A stretch of 62,983 nt of DNA from Chlamydiota bacterium (GTDB taxonomy: Bacteria; Chlamydiota; Chlamydiia; Chlamydiales; JAAKFR01). The first letter of the stretch is position 1; each line of letters begins with the position of its first letter. A program made the position numbers and the translations under genes. The notes under the pieces were generated by a model that searched no databases, had not been told where the DNA came from, and saw only the letters and a list, made by a program, of their open reading frames with translations. This document shows positions 25,685 to 35,130 of this stretch, piece after piece. The DNA is taken from assembly GCA_021772455.1 (NCBI GenBank), contig JAJFLY010000007.1:1-62983 (forward strand), read 5' to 3'.

Positions 25685-28600
25685 ATGGAAAAACGGAAAC
25701 GGTGGCAGCTCTTTCTTATCTTAGGAGTTGTTTTTCTAACTATTTATAACATTCTCCCAACGGTATTTTTTTACTCAAAGCCTCTCAAAAAATCGATCAG
25801 TGCTGTTGAAGCCGAAAAGGTTGCGAGTGGAATTGTTGCGCGTGTCGATAGTCTTGAAGGATTTACCCTCTCCTGGTTAAAAGCTCAAAGTAAAAATTTA
25901 GGACTCAAACCTGTCGAAATCAAGTTAGATGAACACGATCCACGGTTGGCCAAGGTTGTCTTCAAGAAACCTGAAGAAGCTAACTTTTTTGCAAAAACTC
26001 TTTTCCGTGCTGGCGCCCTTATCCCTTTTGTTCCCGCTCAGTTAACTCCTGACACAAGTTCAATGGCAGAAGAAAATACAACAGTCGTCGTTCAAAGACG
26101 CATCGGCGTACATCTCGATCCTAGCCAGCTCGATAAATATTTCGCATACACACCCAAAACGACCGAAGAGGGCACTGTCTCTCCCGAGTACCAGCACCTT
26201 ATCAACGACCGTGCAGCCTCTTTAGCTCTAGGCTTCGGAGGCGTGAGCGAACCTGGACGCATTCTTACAGAAATCAGTCAGGGACAAGGAAATGACGAAG
26301 AGGTCATCCGTTTAGCACGCAGTATTGTCGAATATGAAACGGCATTTGGAGACCAAAACTCCATAACCGAGCGCTATTACTCAAGTTTCACCCAAGTCCC
26401 CCCCTCTCTTTCAAGAGCAGATCTCGTTCAAAAATTTGCTGCCAAACTCGAGAATGTGAGCCAAAAGTTAGGTTCTGTTACCACAAAAATGAAAGAGGAG
26501 CAAAAGCAACTTCAAGGGGAAGGAAAATTCTTTGATTCGGTTCAGCAACAACGCCTTGAAGTTCTAGGAAACCAAAAAAGTATTGTAGATTCGGCAGCAA
26601 CAATTGTCCGCCGGAATAACGCAGCTTTTGAAAAAGGGGTAGCTCCACTTACAAAGGACGAAATCCTCACTGCGCTAGGCTCTACTCCAATCCCCGATAG
26701 CAAGGTCCAATTTATTCAAATCGGCGCACACAACCCGTTCGTGGATAAAATTGAAATCGATTGGAACAAAGACCAACTTCAAATCTATTTACATCCAGAA
26801 GTGAATGCGATCCGCAATTCGGATGCAAAATCTGAGATCGACGCGATTCGCCAAGAGAAGCTGGGCAAGCTCCTTTTTAATGATATTGCTGCAGCCTCAC
26901 GCACTTCCGATGAAACGATCTCTCCTTCAGTTGAGAGCTTTGGAGTTTCCTTAAATAAACTAACAAATAGTTCGAGCCTTCTAACTTTCGATATCGGGGC
27001 AATTGCCGAGATGCAGACGGATACGCTCGAACAGATGTTAACAAACAGCTGGCAGCCAAAGGATGGAGAATTCTCAAATAAAGCCTATCCTATTCACTCT
27101 TTCAGCGAATTTGAGAAGCTACCAGCTCAAGAACAAAAACTCGGCATGGTCATCTACGCACCGGCAATGGAGTCGCAGACCAAAGAGGGCTTCCGCAACA
27201 GCTCGATTTATGTCATTGCTCGTGGGCTCAATACAGTTCGTCAAAAATATCAAGATCTCCCTGATAGCGCCGAAAAAGCAAACTTTGAAAAAGATTTTCA
27301 TTCTTTGCAGGAGTTGATGCGCCAAAACGGGTTTATATCCTACTCTGGAGCCTCTTCAAATTTACCGACCACTTATAAAGACGATTTCATATTTGAACTC
27401 GATGACTACTATTCCTACCTGTTGGCGGCTACACGAGAAGATTTTTCGATTAAAGGTAGTAAGCAATACGCCGTTTTGGAATTCACCGACGTTGAACAAC
27501 GGATCTTGACGCTCAACAAAATCCAAACACGGGAGCACGAAGATCTGATCAAATGGCGCGACGAATACCGCCAAGCAGGCGTTGCTGTCGATCCAAAAGC
27601 AAAATACGATGTCCCTCCTCCGACTAAGAACGTTTTGTTAGACAACTTCCGTCTAAGTTTTGTCAAATATTTCCGTGGTGACGAACGCAAGATCATTAAA
27701 TGGGGTCTCGACCTATCGGGAGGAAAGACAGTCCGTGTGGGCTTGCGTGATCAAAACAATACCCCTATCACGGATGAAGACGATCTGAAGCAAGCGGTTA
27801 ATGAGCTCTATAGCCGGGTCAATCGCCTGGGTGTTTCTGAAGTAGGGATCCGTACCGAAGGCTCAACAATTGTTTTAGATTTCCCAGGTTCGCAAGGTCT
27901 CTCTGCGACCGATTTGATTCAAGCCTCGGCTATGCAATTCCACGTCGTAAACGAGAAGTTCACCGCAAACAACCCAATTCTTGGGGAAGCGGTCAACATG
28001 TTCCTCGAAGAGGTTTGGAATGAAGCGGTGATCACTAGCCGCACCGATCCGGAAAACTTAAGCGAAATTGCGTGGCAACACTTAGGTGGAGACCCTGAGA
28101 ATCCAGAGGAATTTCATCCACTAACAAGCCATGCACAACTTCTATTCGAGCATGGATTGCGCTTCCCTGGCCCCAAAGCTAAAGCAAGCTCAAGCGTCTT
28201 CGATGATTCTCTTTCAGCTATCTCCCTTTTCCGAGGTTCTGATTACGCAGATTGGTACGGACAAACCTATCCTCTCTTGATCGTCTTCCGCAATTTCGCT
28301 CTTGAAGGGTCAAATCTGGAAGATGTTCAAACAGGCTATGATGCCTCGGAAGGAAACACTCTCTACTTTGGCGTAAAAGGTGCCTATCTCAACCGAGCAG
28401 GAGAGAAGGTTAACCCGCGCGACGACTTCTTTAATTGGACCTCTCAGTTTTCCGAAGAGAAAATTGGTGGAACTCCAAATGAGGCTGCTACTCAAGGGAG
28501 AGGGTGGCGTATGGCCGTAATCTTAAACGGCTCGATTATCAGCGCACCTGCACTTAACTCACCCCTAAGAGAGAGCGCCCGTATCAGCGGACACTTCTCA

Positions 28601-30235
28601 CAAAGGGAAATTAACCAGTTAGCAGCCGACCTTAAGGCCGGATCGCTCAGCTTTACTCCACACATCCTCTCTGAGGAAAATGTAAGCCCTGATCTTGGAA
28701 AGGAGCAACGCTTACAGGGAATCTTAGCTGCAGGGCTTGGACTATTTCTTGTCTTCTTGACAATGATCTCCTACTACCGATTTAGCGGTATCGTAGCGAG
28801 CTTAGCTGTAATCTTTAACCTCCTTATTATTTGGGGTGTTCTACAGAATCTAGGGGCTGCCATGACCCTTCCTAGTATTGCTGGGATTATTTTGGCAGTC
28901 GGGATGTCGGTCGATGCCAACGTCCTTGTATTTGAGCGAATTCGGGAAGAATTTGCCATCTCTAAGCGCCTTCCATCTGCAGTTGCTGCTGGTTATCGCA
29001 AAGCTTTCACAGCCATTGTCGATTCGAACCTAACAACCATTATTGCAGCAGTTATTCTGCTTAATTTCGATTCGGGCCCTATTAAAGGATTTGCCCTCAC
29101 TTTGATTATCGGAATTGTCTCCTCAATGTTCACCTCATTGTTTGTGACGCGCTTTTTCTTCTCGGGTTGGGTGCAAAATCCTGCGCATAAAGAGCTTAAA
29201 ATGGCTCGTCTTTTCGGTGAGACCAAAATTAACTTCTTGAAAAGAGCGCGCCTGGCGATCACCATTTCGCTAATCTTGATTGTTGGCGGTGGCTTCTTCC
29301 TCGTAAAGGAAAGAGAATCCATTTTTGGTATGGACTTCACAGGTGGATATGCCCTAACACTCGACCTTCAGGAGCAACCTGAAACCAACTACCGCCTCGT
29401 CGCAGAGAAAGCACTCGAAGAAGCGGGAGCGGTACCTAGTGATTTCCAAATCCAAGAGTTAAATAAGCCCAATCAACTACGTATTCAACTCGGTATGGGA
29501 TTAGAGCAAGAAGGGAAACCCTTCTACAATCTCGATACAAAACCGGCGGTTGAAAATGCTCTATTCGCCTACCAAACCTATCCACGTATTGTGTGGATCG
29601 TAGATGCTCTTGAAAGAGGCGGCCTTGAAGTGAATCCTACCTCCTTACCTGGATTAAACCTCCACTGGACTGAGATGAGTGGTCAACTTTCTGAAACAAT
29701 GCGCAACCAAGCCTTGTTGGGCCTAGGGCTTGCCCTTCTTTGCATTTTGATCTACATTACCTTCCGGTTCGAGTTCAAATTTGCAATTAGTGCAACATTG
29801 GCTCTTGCCCATGATTTGTTGATTACAATGGGCTTACTTGCTTTTCTGCATCTATTCTATGATGGAATTCAGATCGATCTTCAAGTGATCGCCGCTCTCA
29901 TGACAATTGTCGGTTACTCTTTGAATGATACGATTATCATCTTCGATAGAATTCGGGAAGATATGCAAAGTCTTAGAAAGCTTTCATTCAGAGAGATCGT
30001 TAATCATGCTCTGAATGCGACTTTGAGTCGTACAGTCATGACATCGTTCACGACGCTTGTCGTATTGCTTGCTCTCGTCATTTTTGGCGGGGGATCGATT
30101 TTCAATTTTGCTCTTATTATGACAATGGGTGTTGCAATTGGAACGCTCTCCTCACTATATATTGCAGCACCCCTGCTGCTCTATTTCCAAAAGCGTGAAG
30201 AGAGTAAGGAAATCACATCCACAAACAACGCATAA
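25685..30235 (+). CDS. secDF: Fused protein-export membrane protein SecDF
   Basis: Proton-driven partner of the Sec translocon that pulls exported proteins across the inner membrane. A single 1516-residue chain joins SecD and SecF, as in Chlamydia. TM1 lies at 8-28. A very long periplasmic region follows, then the P1 head with IKWGLDLSGGKTVRV. The SecD TM4-block GMSVDANVLVFERIREE is at about 1075-1090. SecF starts after FLKRARLAIT, with FGMDFTGGYALTL and the block VGYSLNDTIIIFDRIRED. The insert between TM1 and LDLSGG (about 650 residues) is larger than in E. coli SecD. ATG is preceded by AAGGA. Confidence 0.95.
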   Translation: MEKRKRWQLFLILGVVFLTIYNILPTVFFYSKPLKKSISAVEAEKVASGIVARVDSLEGFTLSWLKAQSKNLGLKPVEIKLDEHDPRLAKVVFKKPEEANFFAKTLFRAGALIPFVPAQLTPDTSSMAEENTTVVVQRRIGVHLDPSQLDKYFAYTPKTTEEGTVSPEYQHLINDRAASLALGFGGVSEPGRILTEISQGQGNDEEVIRLARSIVEYETAFGDQNSITERYYSSFTQVPPSLSRADLVQKFAAKLENVSQKLGSVTTKMKEEQKQLQGEGKFFDSVQQQRLEVLGNQKSIVDSAATIVRRNNAAFEKGVAPLTKDEILTALGSTPIPDSKVQFIQIGAHNPFVDKIEIDWNKDQLQIYLHPEVNAIRNSDAKSEIDAIRQEKLGKLLFNDIAAASRTSDETISPSVESFGVSLNKLTNSSSLLTFDIGAIAEMQTDTLEQMLTNSWQPKDGEFSNKAYPIHSFSEFEKLPAQEQKLGMVIYAPAMESQTKEGFRNSSIYVIARGLNTVRQKYQDLPDSAEKANFEKDFHSLQELMRQNGFISYSGASSNLPTTYKDDFIFELDDYYSYLLAATREDFSIKGSKQYAVLEFTDVEQRILTLNKIQTREHEDLIKWRDEYRQAGVAVDPKAKYDVPPPTKNVLLDNFRLSFVKYFRGDERKIIKWGLDLSGGKTVRVGLRDQNNTPITDEDDLKQAVNELYSRVNRLGVSEVGIRTEGSTIVLDFPGSQGLSATDLIQASAMQFHVVNEKFTANNPILGEAVNMFLEEVWNEAVITSRTDPENLSEIAWQHLGGDPENPEEFHPLTSHAQLLFEHGLRFPGPKAKASSSVFDDSLSAISLFRGSDYADWYGQTYPLLIVFRNFALEGSNLEDVQTGYDASEGNTLYFGVKGAYLNRAGEKVNPRDDFFNWTSQFSEEKIGGTPNEAATQGRGWRMAVILNGSIISAPALNSPLRESARISGHFSQREINQLAADLKAGSLSFTPHILSEENVSPDLGKEQRLQGILAAGLGLFLVFLTMISYYRFSGIVASLAVIFNLLIIWGVLQNLGAAMTLPSIAGIILAVGMSVDANVLVFERIREEFAISKRLPSAVAAGYRKAFTAIVDSNLTTIIAAVILLNFDSGPIKGFALTLIIGIVSSMFTSLFVTRFFFSGWVQNPAHKELKMARLFGETKINFLKRARLAITISLILIVGGGFFLVKERESIFGMDFTGGYALTLDLQEQPETNYRLVAEKALEEAGAVPSDFQIQELNKPNQLRIQLGMGLEQEGKPFYNLDTKPAVENALFAYQTYPRIVWIVDALERGGLEVNPTSLPGLNLHWTEMSGQLSETMRNQALLGLGLALLCILIYITFRFEFKFAISATLALAHDLLITMGLLAFLHLFYDGIQIDLQVIAALMTIVGYSLNDTIIIFDRIREDMQSLRKLSFREIVNHALNATLSRTVMTSFTTLVVLLALVIFGGGSIFNFALIMTMGVAIGTLSSLYIAAPLLLYFQKREESKEITSTNNA

Positions 30236-30256
30236 CTGCGGGAATAAATGTGGTCA

Positions 30257-30287
30257 ACTGGGCTATGGCTTGCTATCATGGCCCAGT
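30257..30287. other. Intergenic hairpin between secDF and recJ
   Basis: ACTGGGCTATG and CATGGCCCAGT form an 11-bp stem (one T-G pair) around a 9-nt loop. There is no T run after it on either strand, so it is not a standard terminator. It may slow RNA decay from the secDF 3' end or attenuate read-through to recJ. Confidence 0.55.
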
Positions 30288-30327
30288 AGACTTAATATGC
30301 GCGCGTGCGTTTTGATATGAGATAATA

Positions 30328-32058
30328 ATGGCAACATCAAGTGAACCGATCTGGGTCTTTCCGAAGGATAATCCTTCTTGGCTAGATCAAATCACTAAAG
30401 AATTTCGCATTCATCCGATTACAGCCCAGATTCTTGTATCGAGGAGTTTCCCCACGCTTGGAGATATTCATAACTTCCTCTACAGTCAACTCCCTGATCT
30501 TTATGATCCTAAACTATTTCAGGATATGTCAAAAGCTGTACAACGTATTACATGCGCAGTTAAAGAAGGAGAGGGAGTTCTTGTCTACGGTGACAATGAT
30601 GTTGACGGAATGACAGGAGCTGCACTGCTTGCCGATTTTTTAAAGAAAGTCGGCGGAAAAGTCTTCTATTATGTCCCCAACCCGAATACACAGCGGGAGG
30701 GACTTTTTTTAGATGCGCTTCAATATGCTAAAGATCATAAATGTAAGTTAATGGTCACGGTCGACTGTGGAATCACTGCTTATAAGGAGATTCAGAAGTT
30801 TATCGATGATAGTATCGATGTCATCATCACCGATCACCATGAACCGACCGATAAGATCCCCAATTGTATCGCGACATTAAACCCAAAATTGCTCAATCAT
30901 ACCTACCCAAACCGCGATTTAACTGGAGTGGGTGTCGCTTTTAAATTGGCTCATGCTCTCACAAATGATCTTGTTTCCAGGGGTGAGATCTCTCCTAAAA
31001 AAATTGATCTTAAAGTCTTTTTAGACCTTGTTGCTTTGGGAACCATCGCCGATATGGGTGTTTTGCGTGATGAAAACCGCATCCTTGTCCGTTATGGGCT
31101 TAAGCAGCTGCAAAAGACAAAGCGGATGGGCCTGATCAAACTGTTTGATGTCTGCGGTCTGGAACGCACTGATTTAAATGCCGTCGATATCGCCTCGAAA
31201 ATTGCTCCGAGAATGAATAGCCTTGGTCGTGTTGCTGATCCTACTAAGGGAGTAGAGCTTTTATTAGTACGCGATGAAAAAAAGGCGAGTGAACTTGCCA
31301 AAGAGCTCGACCTCTTTAATACAGAACGACAAAAAATTGAGCAGGTTGTTTCTGTGGATGTTGAAAAGATCTTGAAAGAGCACCCCGAGCTTCTCGATAA
31401 CAAGGCAATTGTCCTAAGCTCAAAAAACTGGCATCCAGGCGTTATCCCCATTATCTCCGCGCGTATCGCAAAGCTTTACAATCGTCCAACTGTAATAATT
31501 GCCATCGATAACGGAATTGGAAAAGGCTCGATCCGCACCATTCGTGAGTTCCCTCTCCTCCCCGTTCTTAAAAAATGCAATGACCTCTTCCTTAACTATG
31601 GAGGGCACGATTTTGCGGCAGGATTAACCATTAAAGAAGATAATATTGAGCGTTTTGTAAAACGTTTCATCCATACAGCCAACTCCTCCCTGAAGGAGCA
31701 AGACATCATTTCTAAACTCTACATAGATGCCTATGCAAATTTTACAGATCTCACCTACGACCTTCTTGCCTCGCTCGAGCTTTTCGAACCATATGGCAAC
31801 GAAAATGCACAGCCCATTCTCTACTGTGAAGCCAAACAAGCGTGGCCGCCTAAAATCATTGGAGGCTCACACTTAAAACTTTACTTGGAACAGGGTGATC
31901 GGATGCTTGAGGGGATTGCTTTTGGAATGGCTGATCGCCGCGCTCAATTAAGACGAAAGGATCTAACATTGCGGGTTGCCTACACCCCTCAAATCAACCG
32001 CTTTCACAACAAGAGTAGCATCCAGCTTCTAATCCGCGACTTCCAAATAATAGAGTAG
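30328..32058 (+). CDS. recJ: Single-strand exonuclease RecJ
   Basis: 5'-3' ssDNA exonuclease for recombination and mismatch repair. 576 residues. DHH phosphoesterase motifs in order: GDNDVDGMTG (Asp89, Asp91, Asp93; the usual Tyr of DYDVDG is Asn), VTVDCGIT, ITDHHEP with the DHH, and VALGTIADM. The DHHA1 block GKGSIRTIREFPLLP and GGHDFAAGLTIKE follows, then a short OB-like C-terminus. Placed between secDF and euo as in C. trachomatis. Confidence 0.95.
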   Translation: MATSSEPIWVFPKDNPSWLDQITKEFRIHPITAQILVSRSFPTLGDIHNFLYSQLPDLYDPKLFQDMSKAVQRITCAVKEGEGVLVYGDNDVDGMTGAALLADFLKKVGGKVFYYVPNPNTQREGLFLDALQYAKDHKCKLMVTVDCGITAYKEIQKFIDDSIDVIITDHHEPTDKIPNCIATLNPKLLNHTYPNRDLTGVGVAFKLAHALTNDLVSRGEISPKKIDLKVFLDLVALGTIADMGVLRDENRILVRYGLKQLQKTKRMGLIKLFDVCGLERTDLNAVDIASKIAPRMNSLGRVADPTKGVELLLVRDEKKASELAKELDLFNTERQKIEQVVSVDVEKILKEHPELLDNKAIVLSSKNWHPGVIPIISARIAKLYNRPTVIIAIDNGIGKGSIRTIREFPLLPVLKKCNDLFLNYGGHDFAAGLTIKEDNIERFVKRFIHTANSSLKEQDIISKLYIDAYANFTDLTYDLLASLELFEPYGNENAQPILYCEAKQAWPPKIIGGSHLKLYLEQGDRMLEGIAFGMADRRAQLRRKDLTLRVAYTPQINRFHNKSSIQLLIRDFQIIE

Positions 32059-32105
32059 CTCTGTTCTCCCCTTTTGGCAGCTTTTTGCCCAAATTAATTA
32101 TAGCG

Positions 32106-32132
32106 TTGACAGGCATTACACAAAGCTATAAT
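32106..32132 (+). promoter_or_regulatory. Consensus-like promoter pointing antisense into euo
   Basis: TTGACA at 32106-32111 and TATAAT at 32127-32132, both perfect hexamers, with a short 15-bp spacer. A start near 32139 would give an RNA running through the euo terminator hairpin and then antisense to the euo 3' half. No plus-strand gene lies within range before tsp at 33161. Confidence 0.45.
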
Positions 32133-32145
32133 CAGCCCTAATGGA

Positions 32146-32181
32146 CAAAAAAAAACGCCCATGATCAATACATGGACGTTT
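32146..32181 (-). terminator. Rho-independent terminator after euo
   Basis: On the minus strand AAACGTCCATG pairs with CATGGGCGTTT (11 bp, one T-G pair, loop TATTGAT) and a run of T follows. It begins 27 nt past the euo stop. Confidence 0.88.
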
Positions 32182-32207
32182 AGGAACGTATGAAAAAAAG
32201 AACTGGA

Positions 32208-32675
32208 TTAGCTAGCTTGTTGCTGCTGATTCTCCACTTTCTTCTCTAAATACTCGTTCTTATAACGCGCGACCTCATCTGTATGAATAACCCAGGCAGC
32301 TCCTTTACGAGTTCCCTTGATCATCCCAGTACGCGTCGCGTAGTAAACCTTTTGTGCTGGAACGCCAAGCATCCGAGCAACTTGATTTACCGAATAATAC
32401 CCCTTGTTGTTATCAAAAAGAAGCTCTCCGTCGAACATAGACTTCGTACGTGAGTACTTATTGTTGCGGTAATCTTCTAAATCCTTCAAATCAATTTCCC
32501 AGCGCGTTTTCTTAGTCGCTTTCAGCTTCTTTTGCTTAATCGCAACGTAAATAGCTTGTCTGGTCACTTGGTTGATCTTCGCAGCTTCAGTAATCGAAAC
32601 AACTTTTCTCTCTTCAACTTGGGCAGAAGAGATCTTATGACTCTCCGGAGCATCCATCTCTTTTATATTTTCCAT
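32208..32675 (-). CDS. euo: Euo-like DNA-binding developmental regulator
   Basis: Chlamydial repressor of late developmental genes. The 155-residue protein has two excisionase/MerR-type helix-turn-helix units. The first is at about 25-70 (SITEAAKINQVTRQAIYVAI, then a winged WEIDLKDLEDY). The second is at about 90-140 (YYSVNQVARMLGVPAQKVYY, then WVIHTDEVARYK). The tail is Gln-rich. I chose ATG 32675 because AGGGGG lies 10 nt upstream; GTG 32708 would add 11 basic residues. Location next to recJ and secDF matches C. trachomatis euo. Confidence 0.9.
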   Translation of the reverse strand: MENIKEMDAPESHKISSAQVEERKVVSITEAAKINQVTRQAIYVAIKQKKLKATKKTRWEIDLKDLEDYRNNKYSRTKSMFDGELLFDNNKGYYSVNQVARMLGVPAQKVYYATRTGMIKGTRKGAAWVIHTDEVARYKNEYLEKKVENQQQQAS

Positions 32676-33160
32676 TTTATTTAACCCCCTAAGGTTTTTA
32701 ATTTTCACAAAACTTGTGTTGAGGCGTGTAGTTATTATCTTATCGTTTCTACTCTTGTTAATAGGTCGTTAACGCCCCGCTAACTTTTTTATCTCTCCAA
32801 TTACTCTAACCCAGTCATTATGAAGTATTTATTATCTCTTAAAATAGATTTATGAATCAAGGATTTTTTTTTGTCATAGTGTAAATATCCATATTTCAAA
32901 ATTTCACGTTAGAGTAAGGACTCCCCCTCCTATTAATCTCAATTCGTGTAATATTTTGATTAAGAATCGAATTCAAATCAATCATTTTCCTTTTTTATTA
33001 CCTCTTTATAATATCTTAACGAGATAATTAATCTTCAGTAAAGGAGGCAATAGTTTAGCAAACCTTGAAACTCAGGGACATCGTATTTTTTTCTTTATTA
33101 AATCTTAACTGTCTGTAAAATGCTGGCATTAAATCTATTCTTCACCAATTATGTGACCAA
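32676..33160. promoter_or_regulatory. 485-bp divergent control region euo/tsp
   Basis: AT-rich region with no gene. It holds the euo ribosome site and a perfect 10-bp inverted repeat, TTACTCTAAC (32801-32810) and GTTAGAGTAA (32908-32917), 97 bp apart. A stray AAAGGAGG at 33041 has no ORF behind it. Upstream regions of euo in Chlamydia are regulatory, so operators are plausible, but I cannot identify one. Confidence 0.5.
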
Positions 33161-35077
33161 ATGGCTAAGACTATTCGTAACGCTTTATTTCTCCTGCTCC
33201 TCGTTACACAGGGACTCTTTGGAAGCAAACTCCCAGAGATTTCTAATAGCGATGTGGTCTCGACTCTTAATCAAATGATGGAGGCGCACGCCTCTTTCAA
33301 AGAACTCTCCTCCCCCTTGATTGGACGTGTCCTTGAAGAGTATTTAGAGGAACTAGATCCAACCAAGACCTATCTATTGGGAGGAGAAGTTGATAAGTGG
33401 CTCTCCCCCTCAGATGAGATCCTAGATTTCGTGTTAAATGAGGCAAAAAATGGAAACTACACAGCTTTTTGGTCAATCCACGACTTGATGGTTGAGGCTG
33501 TCAGTAGACGTGCCCGCTTGGAGAGCCAGCTTGATGGGATTGCTCTTCCTAAAGACGTCTCAGTCAATGAGTTCAAAAATCTAGATTGGGTCCAATCAGA
33601 GGAAGAGCTTCTCGAACGCCTTACGCGCATCAAAGCCCTACAGGCAAATGCAGCAGCGCGCCTAGATGACGACGAAACACGCGATCGAGCTCTACAAAGA
33701 ATTGCCAAAAGACGCATCTCCCGCGAGGAAGAGATCTCATCTAAGGACGAAGATGAGCGTGGCTGTTTGATCCGCTCGCACATCCTTAAAGCTTTCGCAG
33801 CCTCTTTTGATGCGCATACCGCCTATTTCACTCCCGCTGAAGCCTCTCAATTTATGATTCAGGTGCAACAACGCCTTTTCGGTATTGGCGCCCAACTGCG
33901 CGACGATCTCAATGGCTTTACAATCGTAAAAATTATTGAAGGTGGACCTGCAAGCTGGGCGACAGGACTTAAGGTGAATGACCGAATCATCGCAATCAAT
34001 CACGAGCCTGTGGTTGGCTATGAGATTACTGAAGCGGTCGAGCTTATTCGCGGGGAAGAAGGAACGCCTGTTCTATTAACTGTCTTGCGCGATGACGACG
34101 AAAAGCTTGAGATCGAGATTATCCGTGGTGAGGTTGTGATAAAAGAGGCTCGAATCGAATCTTCGGTCATCCCCTATGGTGATGGCGTTGTGGCCCACAT
34201 CTCTTTGCACGCCTTCTACCAAGACCCCATCCACTCCTCTGCAGCCGATTTGTATGAGGAGATTGCAAGAATCCGTTCTGAGCACAAAATTAAGGGACTC
34301 GTCCTCGACCTGCGACTCAACTCTGGAGGGATTCTTCCACAGGCAGTTGCTGTCACAGGTCTCTTTATAACGAAAGGGATTGTCGTCTCGATCAAGGATA
34401 ATCACGGGTCTATTGAACACCTACGCGATATCGATGGAAAGACAGCTTATGATGGTCCTCTTGTCGTCTTAACAAGTAAGTTGAGCGCCTCTGCTGCTGA
34501 AATCGTTGCCCAGACACTTCAAGATTATGGGCGCGCGGTCGTTATCGGAGACGAGCACACGTATGGGAAAGGGACATTCCAGACCTTTACGCTTGATGCT
34601 GCGAATAATGGTAGGGTCAATCCTAAAGGGGAATTTAAGGTCACCCGGGGAAGATACTACACCGTTTCTGGAAAAAGCCCACAACTGGTTGGAGTAATAC
34701 CTGATATCATCGTTCCAGGCTTATATTCAGCGATGGAAATTGGAGAAAAACACGCCAAACACCCCCTTGAAAATGACTCAATCCCAGAGAATTTCCATGA
34801 TGACTTGGCGGATATTCCAGTCGTTCAGCGCGACCAGATCAGCTGGCTCTATCGCTTTAACCTCCAACCCAAACTGAAAACCTACACGCGCCTTATCCCT
34901 CATCTTAAGAAAAATTCAGAGACCCGCATTGCGCAAAACAAGCTTTATCAAAGTTTTTTAGCCATTCTCGATGAAGAGGATGCCCCTCCTGAGACCGTTG
35001 AGCTTTATGCCGAAGGGGACCCACAGCTCAAAGAATCAATCAACATCATGCAAGACCTCATAGTCTTGTTGAAATAA
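33161..35077 (+). CDS. tsp: Tail-specific protease (Tsp/CT441-like)
   Basis: Periplasmic S41 serine protease. 638 residues. Signal peptide at 1-21 ([14 protein letters not shown]). The N-terminal helical domain runs to about 225, the PDZ domain spans about 236-315 ([26 protein letters not shown]), and the S41 catalytic domain runs from about 340. The Ser-Lys dyad is Ser444 in SASAAEI and Lys470 in TYGKGTF, 26 apart (25 in E. coli Tsp). [11 protein letters not shown] precedes it. In C. trachomatis the homologue CT441 sits by omcB. Confidence 0.94.
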   Translation: MAKTIRNALFLLLLVTQGLFGSKLPEISNSDVVSTLNQMMEAHASFKELSSPLIGRVLEEYLEELDPTKTYLLGGEVDKWLSPSDEILDFVLNEAKNGNYTAFWSIHDLMVEAVSRRARLESQLDGIALPKDVSVNEFKNLDWVQSEEELLERLTRIKALQANAAARLDDDETRDRALQRIAKRRISREEEISSKDEDERGCLIRSHILKAFAASFDAHTAYFTPAEASQFMIQVQQRLFGIGAQLRDDLNGFTIVKIIEGGPASWATGLKVNDRIIAINHEPVVGYEITEAVELIRGEEGTPVLLTVLRDDDEKLEIEIIRGEVVIKEARIESSVIPYGDGVVAHISLHAFYQDPIHSSAADLYEEIARIRSEHKIKGLVLDLRLNSGGILPQAVAVTGLFITKGIVVSIKDNHGSIEHLRDIDGKTAYDGPLVVLTSKLSASAAEIVAQTLQDYGRAVVIGDEHTYGKGTFQTFTLDAANNGRVNPKGEFKVTRGRYYTVSGKSPQLVGVIPDIIVPGLYSAMEIGEKHAKHPLENDSIPENFHDDLADIPVVQRDQISWLYRFNLQPKLKTYTRLIPHLKKNSETRIAQNKLYQSFLAILDEEDAPPETVELYAEGDPQLKESINIMQDLIVLLK

Positions 35078-35130
35078 CTCCATCCGTCTATACTTCCTTC
35101 CTTTTAGTTAAATACAGTGAGATTAAGTTC

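Noticed and set aside
30257-30287. secDF rho-independent terminator
   Set aside because: The stem is strong but lacks a T run on either strand, so I list it as a hairpin only.
33041-33160. AAAGGAGG in the euo/tsp spacer
   Set aside because: No start codon with a sustained frame follows at usual spacing.
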